The notes beneath the pieces are model-generated. The model was not told the DNA's origin and ran no database searches. It worked only from the letters and a program-made list of their open reading frames with translations. From positions 54,005,737 through 54,069,736 of the forward strand of contig OZ022505.1 in assembly GCA_963989385.1 (NCBI GenBank): a stretch of 64,000 nt of DNA, in the 5' to 3' direction. The translations under genes were made by a program, and so were the position numbers. Origin of the DNA: Ctena decussata. Taxonomy: Eukaryota > Mollusca > Bivalvia > Lucinida > Lucinidae. Below are positions 37,386 through 51,622 of the stretch, in pieces; positions within the stretch are counted from its first letter, which is position 1; each line of letters begins with the position of its first letter.

Positions 37386-40300
37386 ACAGTTGCCCATCCG
37401 AGTAGGTATCCGTTGCTCAACGGACCAATCGTTGAGCGCTGTTAAGCAGAGACTTTCCTTAACTGACCAATCATTGAGCGACGTTAAGAACAGAGCTTGT
37501 TGTTGTTGTTGCTTAACCACCCAATCATTGAGCAGTATTTATTCATCCGGGACATTCTGAATCTCATTCAAGATGGCGGCGCCCATGTATTTTGACAACT
37601 GGACCCGGAAATATCGGTTAAATCGTGAATAAGACATTATTTAAGAATTATTTCTGCTATATTTAGGCGTGGTAAGTTCACCCTGATAAACCTCTGTATC
37701 GTTATAGGGCGTCTTTTGAAACTGGAAAGTCTTACCACCAGTTTTCGTGGTTTTTGATCTTCAAACAGATTTCTGCAAGTTCTGAAAGTTCTGTATTGAT
37801 TATAAACAACCGAAATACGAAATTTCTTTTAGCTGTTTATATGCCTGGAACTCCCACAGCATGTTACATTGAATACTCGAACCATTTAACGCGATGAAGG
37901 TTTGGTTTTTGGCCTCTTTGGGGAATGTAGGTCACTGTCTCTGATTTGAGTTCCTTTTGAAACCAACAATAGCTCTATATGATGATAGTTAAACAATTGT
38001 AATTCTCTGCTGAATCTGTGCTTTTCTAAGTTATCCGTGGCAGACTGGAGTATGTGTCATTCTGGTTATAGGTTGCAGACTGTGGTTTGTGTGTCTCATT
38101 CCGATGTATCTAAAAGATCCCTCTTTGGTCTGATTTTTAGGGGTTCTATGTTCAGTACCTAACGGTTTGAGGCACTAATGAAATGGGTGCCCAACTTAGT
38201 ATAAGGCGAAAGTGGATATTTAAAGCAACAGAACAAGTGAGGCCGGTCAAGACTTTAAATATGACTATTAAAATGGTCAAAATGTTAAGTATTATACATA
38301 CATAACATTTTGACCATTTTAATAGTTTTAATCCGCATGACGGTCGTGCCGATAACACCACTTATCCGCACAACCGTCGTGCCAATAAGTATTTGAACGG
38401 AAATGACCTGGAACCCATATTATACATACATGGGTTCCAGGTCATTTCCGTTCAAATACTTATTGGCACGACGGTCGTGCGGATAAGTGGTGTTATCGGC
38501 ACGATCGTCGTGCGGATAGCCTCAGTCAAAAAATATACCCATTAAAATTCTCCATAACCCCCAAAATAGTCAACACCCCACCCCCCACACACAGACACAA
38601 TAAAAACAAATAAACATCAATATTTAAATTCAAAATTTTGAACTCAAAAACAGCAGCCCAGCATATGCATATAGAAAATATTAAAGTACCCTTGGAGCCG
38701 CACCAGCTTCCTGCATTTTACTCAAATTAAACCATAAAAAATAAAAATTGGGCCGAGCCGTCCCACTCAGGTGGTCCAAAGGGCTCCAGATTGAAAAATG
38801 GGTCGAATCGTCTGGGCCAAGGAGTCCCAGGCGGAAATGACCCGGAACCCATACATGTAGTCTTGTGCAACATTTTAGTTTACACTTATAAGCCAATTTC
38901 AGTCTGCATATTGCATCCAGGTTATTTTATTGTTTATTAAGCATCATGCACTGATCCAGAAAATTTTCAGGGTTGGGGGTCCACGGGTGCATCCCCAGAC
39001 CAGGACGGGTCCAGTCGCACATCAGAGGATCCGACAAATTTTACCATTGTGAAAACCCATTTTCAAAAATTATTTGTCTCTATCAATTTTCGCATACATG
39101 CAAAACATTGAGACAGATCAGATACCCACCGCTGTGGCCGGTGTGGGTTCGAGACCCGCACAGGACACAAGTGGGACAAGCCAAGTTCTGCTTGGGGGTG
39201 TATCAGATGGTTTTTCCCGGGGTACTCCCATTGTTGCCCAACCTGCTGATAGGCTTGTATAGATATGAGTAAAATAATCTTGAAAGGGACGTAAAACTGA
39301 ATCAAAAAAGATCTGGTGCCACGTAAATGCGCGCCTTATCAGGGCGTTTGTTTATCACTACAGATACTGAGCAACCCCTTTATTCTTGAATCTATTTTCA
39401 ACTTCTAACCATATTCTGTAGTTGTGCAGCCAATTGTGTGTCGGACCTGGTCAGAAAACTTAAATACAAATATTTTCATGCATTTTATGGGATAGTGACA
39501 TTATCCTGCAATATCAAAAGGTATCTCAATACTCCTTAAAGCTATTTGATCCTTTGTTTTCTCTAAAAATATGCTGTGCTTCTATAACTTTGAAATGTTT
39601 GTTGTTAAATCTAGAGATAGAATAAATATATATAGGACATATCACCCTTTACCGGGCCGGTCTCCGAAGCACAACAATGAATACAAATCATTAGGCAGCA
39701 CTTCTTTTGCAGCCAAGATTGTGTTTTCCTGTTTAAATCCTTTTTGATTTTTATTGCATCTTCAAAAATATGCAACAAAATAATGACAACTCTTGCAAAG
39801 ATTTTCAGCTACAACTGCAACTGCAGAATAAGAGAACTGGTCCTGTCACAGCAAAAAAGTGGAAAGAGAAGACTTGAAATGGCATAACTACACCTTGGCC
39901 CTGTGTCAGTTGGTACCAGATGGAAGTTAAAACACTATTTCTATGAGTGGATGTGCATTAGTCTCATGCTTTTGGAACATCTGATAAATAACAAGTGTTT
40001 CATTTTCCGCATGTGACTTATGCAAAGCAAATGCAGCTGATTATCAGGAATGGCCTGTTTTATATCAGAAGGCATCTAAGGTCAAGATATATGATATTCT
40101 ACAGCCTTGGTAATCATTGTATTCAACCAGCCAACAAGAAGACTCTGATCAGATTGTGGGGAGGTGAAAGTTGATTTGCCACTTGGTTGTTTGCACATGC
40201 AGTTATCAGTTTATGGTGACAAGGCCCACATTTAGTGGTAGATTTGTACACATATCATTTTGTTCTGTTTTAGGTCAGCTAAGACGGAATTGCCACAAAT

Positions 40301-41839
40301 TCACTAAGCTGAGCTGGAATTGCCACAAAACACTAAGCTGAGCTGGAATTGCCACAAAAACACTAAGCTAAGATGGAATTGCCACAACAACACTAAGCTA
40401 AGATGGAATTGCCACAAAAAACACTACTAAGCTAAAATGGAATTGCCACAAAAACACTAAGCTAAGATGGAATTTCCACAAAAAAACACCACTGAAATAT
40501 AACATTTGTGGAAACACCACTGAAATGTATTGCTGGTTTGACCTTGAAATAAGGTCAATGCCTATTAAATATAATTAACTATTCACATTTCACACCAATG
40601 TTTCTTTGCAAGTTTGGTAAAAATCCACCCATTGGTTAAGGAGACAGAGTACAGAAAAGGTTGAGTTTTACAATCATTTATTGAATGATGACCTTGAAAA
40701 TTAGGTCAAGGTCACAAATATAGAAAAATTTTGCTATGTCATTGTGATAGAATTTCTAACAATGTAACTATGCATGTTTGGTCAAAATTCACCCACCAGT
40801 GAAAACAGCACTTTTTTAGATATTCTATTGTCTATTCCTTGACCGATAGAGTCAAGGTCACCAAATCTAATCAAGTATTTTCATTTTTAAACAAACTGTC
40901 GTTTATTTGGTTAAAATCGTCCTATCTGTGGCTAAGTATCTAACTGTTAAAGATAAACCCTGATTTTTAAATTTTGAAGGACAGTGACCTTGAACCTAAG
41001 GTCAATGTCACCACATCTAATCATCTATTGGTAAGTACTTTCATTTTTTGACAAACTGCCGTTTATTTGGTCAAAATCGTCTTATATTTGACGAAGAATC
41101 AAGCTGTTAAAGATGACACCCCTGACTGAGGCATAATGGTGACAATACCTTGAAAACAAGGTCACGGTCACAAATCTTATCAACAATAGGCACAATTATT
41201 CATTTCTGAACAAGCTGTCATTTATTTGGTCAACAGCTTCCCATTTTTGGAGAAGTATCTAGCTCTTGAAGATGGCACCCTGATTTTTTAATTTTGAATG
41301 ACAGTGACCTTGAACATAAGATCAAGGCCATCACATCTAATCATCTGTTGGTAAGTACTTTTATTTCTGAACAAACTGCCGTTTATTTGGTCAAAATCGT
41401 CCTATCTGTGATGAAGTATCTAACTGTTAACGATGAAACCCCTGACTGAGGCAGAATGGTGACAAGACCTTGAAAACTAGGTCAAGGTCACAAATCTTAT
41501 CAACAATAAACACGATTATTCATTTCTGTACAAGCTGTCGTTTATTTGGTCAACAGCTTCCCATTTTTTGAGAAGTATCTAGCTGTTGAAGATGGCACCC
41601 TGATTTTTAAATTTTGAATAGAAGTGACCTTGAACTTAAGGTCAAGGTCACCACATCTAATATCTGTTGGTAAGTACTTTCACTTCTTAACAAACTGCCT
41701 TTTATTTGGTCAAAATCGTCCAACATTTGACGAAGAAACAAATTGTTAAAGACCACTACCCCTGACTGAGACAGAGTGGTGATCACCGATCACCAAAGTT
41801 GAGGGATACCTACTCCCGGGGGCGATGAGCCATTCCCAG
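37386..41839. repeat. B monomer 5 (4454 bp)
   Basis: Has C at 41683 (TTTCACTTC), shared only with monomer 6. Confidence 0.93.
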
Positions 41840-44800
41840 ACAGTTGCCCATCCGAGTAGGTATCCGTTGCTCAACGGACCAATCGTTGAGCGCTGTTAAG
41901 CAGAGACTTTCCTTAACTGACCAATCATTGAGCGACGTTAAGAACAGAGCTTGTTGTTGTTGTTGCTTAACCACCCAATCATTGAGCAGTATTTATTCAT
42001 CCGGGACATTCTGAATCTCATTCAAGATGGCGGCGCCCATGTATTTTGACAACTGGACCCGGAAATATCGGTTAAATCGTGAATAAGACATTATTTAAGA
42101 ATTATTTCTGCTATATTTAGGCGTGGTAAGTTCACCCTGATAAACCTCTGTATCGTTATAGGGCGTCTTTTGAAACTGGAAAGTCTTACCACCAGTTTTC
42201 GTGGTTTTTGATCTTCAAACAGATTTCTGCAAGTTCTGAAAGTTCTGTATTGATTATAAACAACCGAAATACGAAATTTCTTTTAGCTGTTTATATGCCT
42301 GGAACTCCCACAGCATGTTACATTGAATACTCGAACCATTTAACGCGATGAAGGTTTGGTTTTTGGCCTCTTTGGGGAATGTAGGTCACTGTCTCTGATT
42401 TGAGTTCCTTTTGAAACCAACAATAGCTCTATATGATGATAGTTAAACAATTGTAATTCTCTGCTGAATCTGTGCTTTTCTAAGTTATCCGTGGCAGACT
42501 GGAGTATGTGTCATTCTGGTTATAGGTTGCAGACTGTGGTTTGTGTGTCTCATTCCGATGTATCTAAAAGATCCCTCTTTGGTCTGATTTTTAGGGGTTC
42601 TATGTTCAGTACCTAACGGTTTGAGGCACTAATGAAATGGGTGCCCAACTTAGTATAAGGCGAAAGTGGATATTTAAAGCAACAGAACAAGTGAGGCCGG
42701 TCAAGACTTTAAATATGACTATTAAAATGGTCAAAATGTTAAGTATTATACATACATAACATTTTGACCATTTTAATAGTTTTAATCCGCATGACGGTCG
42801 TGCCGATAACACCACTTATCCGCACAACCGTCGTGCCAATAAGTATTTGAACGGAAATGACCTGGAACCCATATTATACATACATGGGTTCCAGGTCATT
42901 TCCGTTCAAATACTTATTGGCACGACGGTCGTGCGGATAAGTGGTGTTATCGGCACGATCGTCGTGCGGATAGCCTCAGTCAAAAAATATACCCATTAAA
43001 ATTCTCCATAACCCCCAAAATAGTCAACACCCCACCCCCCACACACAGACACAATAAAAACAAATAAACATCAATATTTAAATTCAAAATTTTGAACTCA
43101 AAAACAGCAGCCCAGCATATGCATATAGAAAATATTAAAGTACCCTTGGAGCCGCACCAGCTTCCTGCATTTTACTCAAATTAAACCATAAAAAATAAAA
43201 ATTGGGCCGAGCCGTCCCACTCAGGTGGTCCAAAGGGCTCCAGATTGAAAAATGGGTCGAATCGTCTGGGCCAAGGAGTCCCAGGCGGAAATGACCCGGA
43301 ACCCATACATGTAGTCTTGTGCAACATTTTAGTTTACACTTATAAGCCAATTTCAGTCTGCATATTGCATCCAGGTTATTTTATTGTTTATTAAGCATCA
43401 TGCACTGATCCAGAAAATTTTCAGGGTTGGGGGTCCACGGGTGCATCCCCAGACCAGGACGGGTCCAGTCGCACATCAGAGGATCCGACAAATTTTACCA
43501 TTGTGAAAACCCATTTTCAAAAATTATTTGTCTCTATCAATTTTCGCATACATGCAAAACATTGAGACAGATCAGATACCCACCGCTGTGGCCGGTGTGG
43601 GTTCGAGACCCGCACAGGACACAAGTGGGACAAGCCAAGTTCTGCTTGGGGGTGTATCAGATGGTTTTTCCCGGGGTACTCCCATTGTTGCCCAACCTGC
43701 TGATAGGCTTGTATAGATATGAGTAAAATAATCTTGAAAGGGACGTAAAACTGAATCAAAAAAGATCTGGTGCCACGTAAATGCGCGCCTTATCAGGGCG
43801 TTTGTTTATCACTACAGATACTGAGCAACCCCTTTATTCTTGAATCTATTTTCAACTTCTAACCATATTCTGTAGTTGTGCAGCCAATTGTGTGTCGGAC
43901 CTGGTCAGAAAACTTAAATACAAATATTTTCATGCATTTTATGGGATAGTGACATTATCCTGCAATATCAAAAGGTATCTCAATACTCCTTAAAGCTATT
44001 TGATCCTTTGTTTTCTCTAAAAATATGCTGTGCTTCTATAACTTTGAAATGTTTGTTGTTAAATCTAGAGATAGAATAAATATATATAGGACATATCACC
44101 CTTTACCGGGCCGGTCTCCGAAGCACAACAATGAATACAAATCATTAGGCAGCACTTCTTTTGCAGCCAAGATTGTGTTTTCCTGTTTAAATCCTTTTTG
44201 ATTTTTATTGCATCTTCAAAAATATGCAACAAAATAATGACAACTCTTGCAAAGATTTTCAGCTACAACTGCAACTGCAGAATAAGAGAACTGGTCCTGT
44301 CACAGCAAAAAAGTGGAAAGAGAAGACTTGAAATGGCATAACTACACCTTGGCCCTGTGTCAGTTGGTACCAGATGGAAGTTAAAACACTATTTCTATGA
44401 GTGGATGTGCATTAGTCTCATGCTTTTGGAACATCTGATAAATAACAAGTGTTTCATTTTCCGCATGTGACTTATGCAAAGCAAATGCAGCTGATTATCA
44501 GGAATGGCCTGTTTTATATCAGAAGGCATCTAAGGTCAAGATATATGATATTCTACAGCCTTGGTAATCATTGTATTCAACCAGCCAACAAGAAGACTCT
44601 GATCAGATTGTGGGGAGGTGAAAGTTGATTTGCCACTTGGTTGTTTGCACATGCAGTTATCAGTTTATGGTGACAAGGCCCACATTTAGTGGTAGATTTG
44701 TACACATATCATTTTGTTCTGTTTTAGGTCAGCTAAGACGGAATTGCCACAAATTCACTAAGCTGAGCTGGAATTGCCACAAAACACTAAGCTGAGCTGG

Positions 44801-46293
44801 AATTGCCACAAAAACACTAAGCTAAGATGGAATTGCCACAACAACACTAAGCTAAGATGGAATTGCCACAAAAAACACTACTAAGCTAAAATGGAATTGC
44901 CACAAAAACACTAAGCTAAGATGGAATTTCCACAAAAAAACACCACTGAAATATAACATTTGTGGAAACACCACTGAAATGTATTGCTGGTTTGACCTTG
45001 AAATAAGGTCAATGCCTATTAAATATAATTAACTATTCACATTTCACACCAATGTTTCTTTGCAAGTTTGGTAAAAATCCACCCATTGGTTAAGGAGACA
45101 GAGTACAGAAAAGGTTGAGTTTTACAATCATTTATTGAATGATGACCTTGAAAATTAGGTCAAGGTCACAAATATAGAAAAATTTTGCTATGTCATTGTG
45201 ATAGAATTTCTAACAATGTAACTATGCATGTTTGGTCAAAATTCACCCACCAGTGAAAACAGCACTTTTTTAGATATTCTATTGTCTATTCCTTGACCGA
45301 TAGAGTCAAGGTCACCAAATCTAATCAAGTATTTTCATTTTTAAACAAACTGTCGTTTATTTGGTTAAAATCGTCCTATCTGTGGCTAAGTATCTAACTG
45401 TTAAAGATAAACCCTGATTTTTAAATTTTGAAGGACAGTGACCTTGAACCTAAGGTCAATGTCACCACATCTAATCATCTATTGGTAAGTACTTTCATTT
45501 TTTGACAAACTGCCGTTTATTTGGTCAAAATCGTCTTATATTTGACGAAGAATCAAGCTGTTAAAGATGACACCCCTGACTGAGGCATAATGGTGACAAT
45601 ACCTTGAAAACAAGGTCACGGTCACAAATCTTATCAACAATAGGCACAATTATTCATTTCTGAACAAGCTGTCATTTATTTGGTCAACAGCTTCCCATTT
45701 TTGGAGAAGTATCTAGCTCTTGAAGATGGCACCCTGATTTTTTAATTTTGAATGACAGTGACCTTGAACATAAGATCAAGGCCATCACATCTAATCATCT
45801 GTTGGTAAGTACTTTTATTTCTGAACAAACTGCCGTTTATTTGGTCAAAATCGTCCTATCTGTGATGAAGTATCTAACTGTTAACGATGAAACCCCTGAC
45901 TGAGGCAGAATGGTGACAAGACCTTGAAAACTAGGTCAAGGTCACAAATCTTATCAACAATAAACACGATTATTCATTTCTGTACAAGCTGTCGTTTATT
46001 TGGTCAACAGCTTCCCATTTTTTGAGAAGTATCTAGCTGTTGAAGATGGCACCCTGATTTTTAAATTTTGAATAGAAGTGACCTTGAACTTAAGGTCAAG
46101 GTCACCACATCTAATATCTGTTGGTAAGTACTTTCACTTCTTAACAAACTGCCTTTTATTTGGTCAAAATCGTCCAACATTTGACGAAGAAACAAATTGT
46201 TAAAGACCACTACCCCTGACTGAGACAGAGTGGTGATCACCGATCACCAAAGTTGAGGGATACCTACTCCCGGGGGCGATGAGCCATTCCCAG
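41840..46293. repeat. B monomer 6 (4454 bp)
   Basis: Has C at 46137 (TTTCACTTC), shared with monomer 5, and the common base elsewhere. Confidence 0.93.
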
Positions 46294-49200
46294 ACAGTTG
46301 CCCATCCGAGTAGGTATCCGTTGCTCAACGGACCAATCGTTGAGCGCTGTTAAGCAGAGACTTTCCTTAACTGACCAATCATTGAGCGACGTTAAGAACA
46401 GAGCTTGTTGTTGTTGTTGCTTAACCACCCAATCATTGAGCAGTATTTATTCATCCGGGACATTCTGAATCTCATTCAAGATGGCGGCGCCCATGTATTT
46501 TGACAACTGGACCCGGAAATATCGGTTAAATCGTGAATAAGACATTATTTAAGAATTATTTCTGCTATATTTAGGCGTGGTAAGTTCACCCTGATAAACC
46601 TCTGTATCGTTATAGGGCGTCTTTTGAAACTGGAAAGTCTTACCACCAGTTTTCGTGGTTTTTGATCTTCAAACAGATTTCTGCAAGTTCTGAAAGTTCT
46701 GTATTGATTATAAACAACCGAAATACGAAATTTCTTTTAGCTGTTTATATGCCTGGAACTCCCACAGCATGTTACATTGAATACTCGAACCATTTAACGC
46801 GATGAAGGTTTGGTTTTTGGCCTCTTTGGGGAATGTAGGTCACTGTCTCTGATTTGAGTTCCTTTTGAAACCAACAATAGCTCTATATGATGATAGTTAA
46901 ACAATTGTAATTCTCTGCTGAATCTGTGCTTTTCTAAGTTATCCGTGGCAGACTGGAGTATGTGTCATTCTGGTTATAGGTTGCAGACTGTGGTTTGTGT
47001 GTCTCATTCCGATGTATCTAAAAGATCCCTCTTTGGTCTGATTTTTAGGGGTTCTATGTTCAGTACCTAACGGTTTGAGGCACTAATGAAATGGGTGCCC
47101 AACTTAGTATAAGGCGAAAGTGGATATTTAAAGCAACAGAACAAGTGAGGCCGGTCAAGACTTTAAATATGACTATTAAAATGGTCAAAATGTTAAGTAT
47201 TATACATACATAACATTTTGACCATTTTAATAGTTTTAATCCGCATGACGGTCGTGCCGATAACACCACTTATCCGCACAACCGTCGTGCCAATAAGTAT
47301 TTGAACGGAAATGACCTGGAACCCATATTATACATACATGGGTTCCAGGTCATTTCCGTTCAAATACTTATTGGCACGACGGTCGTGCGGATAAGTGGTG
47401 TTATCGGCACGATCGTCGTGCGGATAGCCTCAGTCAAAAAATATACCCATTAAAATTCTCCATAACCCCCAAAATAGTCAACACCCCACCCCCCACACAC
47501 AGACACAATAAAAACAAATAAACATCAATATTTAAATTCAAAATTTTGAACTCAAAAACAGCAGCCCAGCATATGCATATAGAAAATATTAAAGTACCCT
47601 TGGAGCCGCACCAGCTTCCTGCATTTTACTCAAATTAAACCATAAAAAATAAAAATTGGGCCGAGCCGTCCCACTCAGGTGGTCCAAAGGGCTCCAGATT
47701 GAAAAATGGGTCGAATCGTCTGGGCCAAGGAGTCCCAGGCGGAAATGACCCGGAACCCATACATGCAGTCTTGTGCAACATTTTAGTTTACACTTATAAG
47801 CCAATTTCAGTCTGCATATTGCATCCAGGTTATTTTATTGTTTATTAAGCATCATGCACTGATCCAGAAAATTTTCAGGGTTGGGGGTCCACGGGTGCAT
47901 CCCCAGACCAGGACGGGTCCAGTCGCACATCAGAGGATCCGACAAATTTTACCATTGTGAAAACCCATTTTCAAAAATTATTTGTCTCTATCAATTTTCG
48001 CATACATGCAAAACATTGAGACAGATCAGATACCCACCGCTGTGGCCGGTGTGGGTTCGAGACCCGCACAGGACACAAGTGGGACAAGCCAAGTTCTGCT
48101 TGGGGGTGTATCAGATGGTTTTTCCCGGGGTACTCCCATTGTTGCCCAACCTGCTGATAGGCTTGTATAGATATGAGTAAAATAATCTTGAAAGGGACGT
48201 AAAACTGAATCAAAAAAGATCTGGTGCCACGTAAATGCGCGCCTTATCAGGGCGTTTGTTTATCACTACAGATACTGAGCAACCCCTTTATTCTTGAATC
48301 TATTTTCAACTTCTAACCATATTCTGTAGTTGTGCAGCCAATTGTGTGTCGGACCTGGTCAGAAAACTTAAATACAAATATTTTCATGCATTTTATGGGA
48401 TAGTGACATTATCCTGCAATATCAAAAGGTATCTCAATACTCCTTAAAGCTATTTGATCCTTTGTTTTCTCTAAAAATATGCTGTGCTTCTATAACTTTG
48501 AAATGTTTGTTGTTAAATCTAGAGATAGAATAAATATATATAGGACATATCACCCTTTACCGGGCCGGTCTCCGAAGCACAACAATGAATACAAATCATT
48601 AGGCAGCACTTCTTTTGCAGCCAAGATTGTGTTTTCCTGTTTAAATCCTTTTTGATTTTTATTGCATCTTCAAAAATATGCAACAAAATAATGACAACTC
48701 TTGCAAAGATTTTCAGCTACAACTGCAACTGCAGAATAAGAGAACTGGTCCTGTCACAGCAAAAAAGTGGAAAGAGAAGACTTGAAATGGCATAACTACA
48801 CCTTGGCCCTGTGTCAGTTGGTACCAGATGGAAGTTAAAACACTATTTCTATGAGTGGATGTGCATTAGTCTCATGCTTTTGGAACATCTGATAAATAAC
48901 AAGTGTTTCATTTTCCGCATGTGACTTATGCAAAGCAAATGCAGCTGCTTATCAGGAATGGCCTGTTTTATATCAGAAGGCATCTAAGGTCAAGATATAT
49001 GATATTCTACAGCCTTGGTAATCATTGTATTCAACCAGCCAACAAGAAGACTCTGATCAGATTGTGGGGAGGTGAAAGTTGATTTGCCACTTGGTTGTTT
49101 GCACATGCAGTTATCAGTTTATGGTGACAAGGCCCACATTTAGTGGTAGATTTGTACACATATCATTTTGTTCTGTTTTAGGTCAGCTAAGACGGAATTG

Positions 49201-50747
49201 CCACAAATTCACTAAGCTGAGCTGGAATTGCCACAAAACACTAAGCTGAGCTGGAATTGCCACAAAAACACTAAGCTAAGATGGAATTGCCACAACAACA
49301 CTAAGCTAAGATGGAATTGCCACAAAAAACACTACTAAGCTAAAATGGAATTGCCACAAAAACACTAAGCTAAGATGGAATTTCCAAAAAAAAACACCAC
49401 TGAAATATAACATTTGTGGAAACACCACTGAAATGTATTGCTGGTTTGACCTTGAAATAAGGTCAATGCCTATTAAATATAATTAACTATTCACATTTCA
49501 CACCAATGTTTCTTTGCAAGTTTGGTAAAAATCCACCCATTGGTTAAGGAGACAGAGTACAGAAAAGGTTGAGTTTTACAATCATTTATTGAATGATGAC
49601 CTTGAAAATTAGGTCAAGGTCACAAATATAGAAAAATTTTGCTATGTCATTGTGATAGAATTTCTAACAATGTAACTATGCATGTTTGGTCAAAATTCAC
49701 CCACCAGTGAAAACAGCACTTTTTTAGATATTCTATTGTCTATTCCTTGACCGATAGAGTCAAGGTCACCAAATCTAATCAAGTATTTTCATTTTTAAAC
49801 AAACTGTCGTTTATTTGGTTAAAATCGTCCTATCTGTGGCTAAGTATCTAACTGTTAAAGATAAACCCTGATTTTTAAATTTTGAAGGACAGTGACCTTG
49901 AACCTAAGGTCAATGTCACCACATCTAATCATCTATTGGTAAGTACTTTCATTTTTTGACAAACTGCCGTTTATTTGGTCAAAATCGTCTTATATTTGAC
50001 GAAGAATCAAGCTGTTAAAGATGACACCCCTGACTGAGGCATAATGGTGACAATACCTTGAAAACAAGGTCACGGTCACAAATCTTATCAACAATAGGCA
50101 CAATTATTCATTTCTGAACAAGCTGTCATTTATTTGGTCAACAGCTTCCCATTTTTGGAGAAGTATCTAGCTCTTGAAGATGGCACCCTGATTTTTTAAT
50201 TTTGAATGACAGTGACCTTGAACATAAGATCAAGGCCATCACATCTAATCATCTGTTGGTAAGTACTTTTATTTCTGAACAAACTGCCGTTTATTTGGTC
50301 AAAATCGTCCTATCTGTGATGAAGTATCTAACTGTTAACGATGAAACCCCTGACTGAGGCAGAATGGTGACAAGACCTTGAAAACTAGGTCAAGGTCACA
50401 AATCTTATCAACAATAAACACGATTATTCATTTCTGTACAAGCTGTCGTTTATTTGGTCAACAGCTTCCCATTTTTTGAGAAGTATCTAGCTGTTGAAGA
50501 TGGCACCCTGATTTTTAAATTTTGAATAGAAGTGACCTTGAACTTAAGGTCAAGGTCACCACATCTAATATCTGTTGGTAAGTACTTTCATTTCTTAACA
50601 AACTGCCTTTTATTTGGTCAAAATCGTCCAACATTTGACGAAGAAACAAATTGTTAAAGACCACTACCCCTGACTGAGACAGAGTGGTGATCACCGATCA
50701 CCAAAGTTGAGGGATACCTACTCCCGGGGGCGATGAGCCATTCCCAG
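46294..50747. repeat. B monomer 7 (4454 bp)
   Basis: Shares C at 47766 and C at 48948 with monomer 4. A at 49387 (TTTCCAAAAA) is private. It ends in ATTCCCAG and continues directly as 5S gene sequence. Confidence 0.93.
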
Positions 50748-50841
50748 GCGGTCACCCATCCAAGTACTAACCGGGCTCGACGTTGCTTAACTTCGGTGAT
50801 CGGACGAGAACCGGTGTTTTCAACGTGATATGGCCGTAGAC
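50748..50841 (-). pseudogene. 5S rRNA gene fragment, 5' 94 nt with promoter (right half of split gene)
   Basis: This is nt 1-94 of a 5S gene with its TATA-like box at 50864-50869. Because the adjoining B sequence also reads ATTCCCAG (50740-50747), identity to 5S continues to nt 102. The whole internal control region, including the C box at nt 80-97, is therefore present. Beyond nt 102 the sense strand diverges into GGCTCATCGCC. The first run of four T on the transcribed strand is at 50623-50620, so a Pol III transcript of about 222 nt is possible in principle. Transcription is an inference. Confidence 0.93.
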
Positions 50842-51622
50842 AACAAAGTGCCGATTTTTAACATTTATAAAGTTTACATATTGGAAAACGCAAGTTCCAT
50901 TCAGACAGATTTTCTAGTTCTGTTCATTTATTTATTTTTTCTGGCTCGAGACCACGACCAATTTTTAAAGATAGTCCATACTTTATAGTTTTTTTTTTCA
51001 TCCGTCTATGAAACTTTTTCACAACATTCCTAACAGCTAATGCTCTCCTTTTTTCAATGATGTGAGACATGACAGACTAGCATCGACGTTATTGCGACGT
51101 CACTGCGACGTCATGTGTCCGCTGGGTAAGGACACCTATATGAACCTATATAAAGAGTGTGATTCTGTTCCTCCAGTTACCCCTTGTGATAGGATTCTGA
51201 ACTAATTATATTACATTTTCAAGAAGCTTATACAAGACTCTTTTCAGTTTGCCGTAACAACCAGAATATTTATTCCTACCCAGCGGGCACATGACGTCGA
51301 AATGACGTCATAATGACGTCGATGCGACGTCACAACGTCTTATCGACGTCAGTACGACGTCGTTTCAACGTCATGTGCCTGCTGGGTAGTGGCAATCTTG
51401 GAGACCAGTTAACCAGGGAACTATTTGCGTGCAGTAAATCTTGAAGGTGTTCACCACCAATCGAGGAAACAACGTTGGAATGATTCGCATTTCAGAACGG
51501 AAAGCTCATACTACCCAGCAGGAACATGACGTCATGATTCCGTCGCATTGACGTTGCCAAAACCTGATGACGTCACACCGACGTTATTATGAGGTCATGT
51601 GACGCTCGGAAAATCTTTATTG

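Larger units (their letters stand above)
19569..50747. repeat. B satellite array: exactly seven 4454-bp monomers inside a 5S gene
   Basis: Seven head-to-tail monomers of 4454 bp (copy 4 is 4455 bp), 31,179 bp in total, nearly identical. The last 8 bp of each monomer, ATTCCCAG, also stand immediately left of the first monomer as 5S sequence. The array therefore starts and ends at the same point of the monomer, and the flanking 5S gene is split without loss. No protein-coding gene is seen in the monomer. The pattern fits single-crossover integration of circular B DNA into a 5S gene, or a transposition-like insertion with 8-bp duplication and later amplification. An assembly join is possible but is not favoured by an 8-bp overlap. 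Confidence 0.95.

Noticed and set aside
19569..50747. B array as one transposon with an 8-bp target duplication ATTCCCAG
   Set aside because: Formally possible, but each monomer has no transposase, no clear terminal repeats beyond the 5S-like pair, and a 5S-homologous edge. Homology-driven integration explains more. Not fully excluded.
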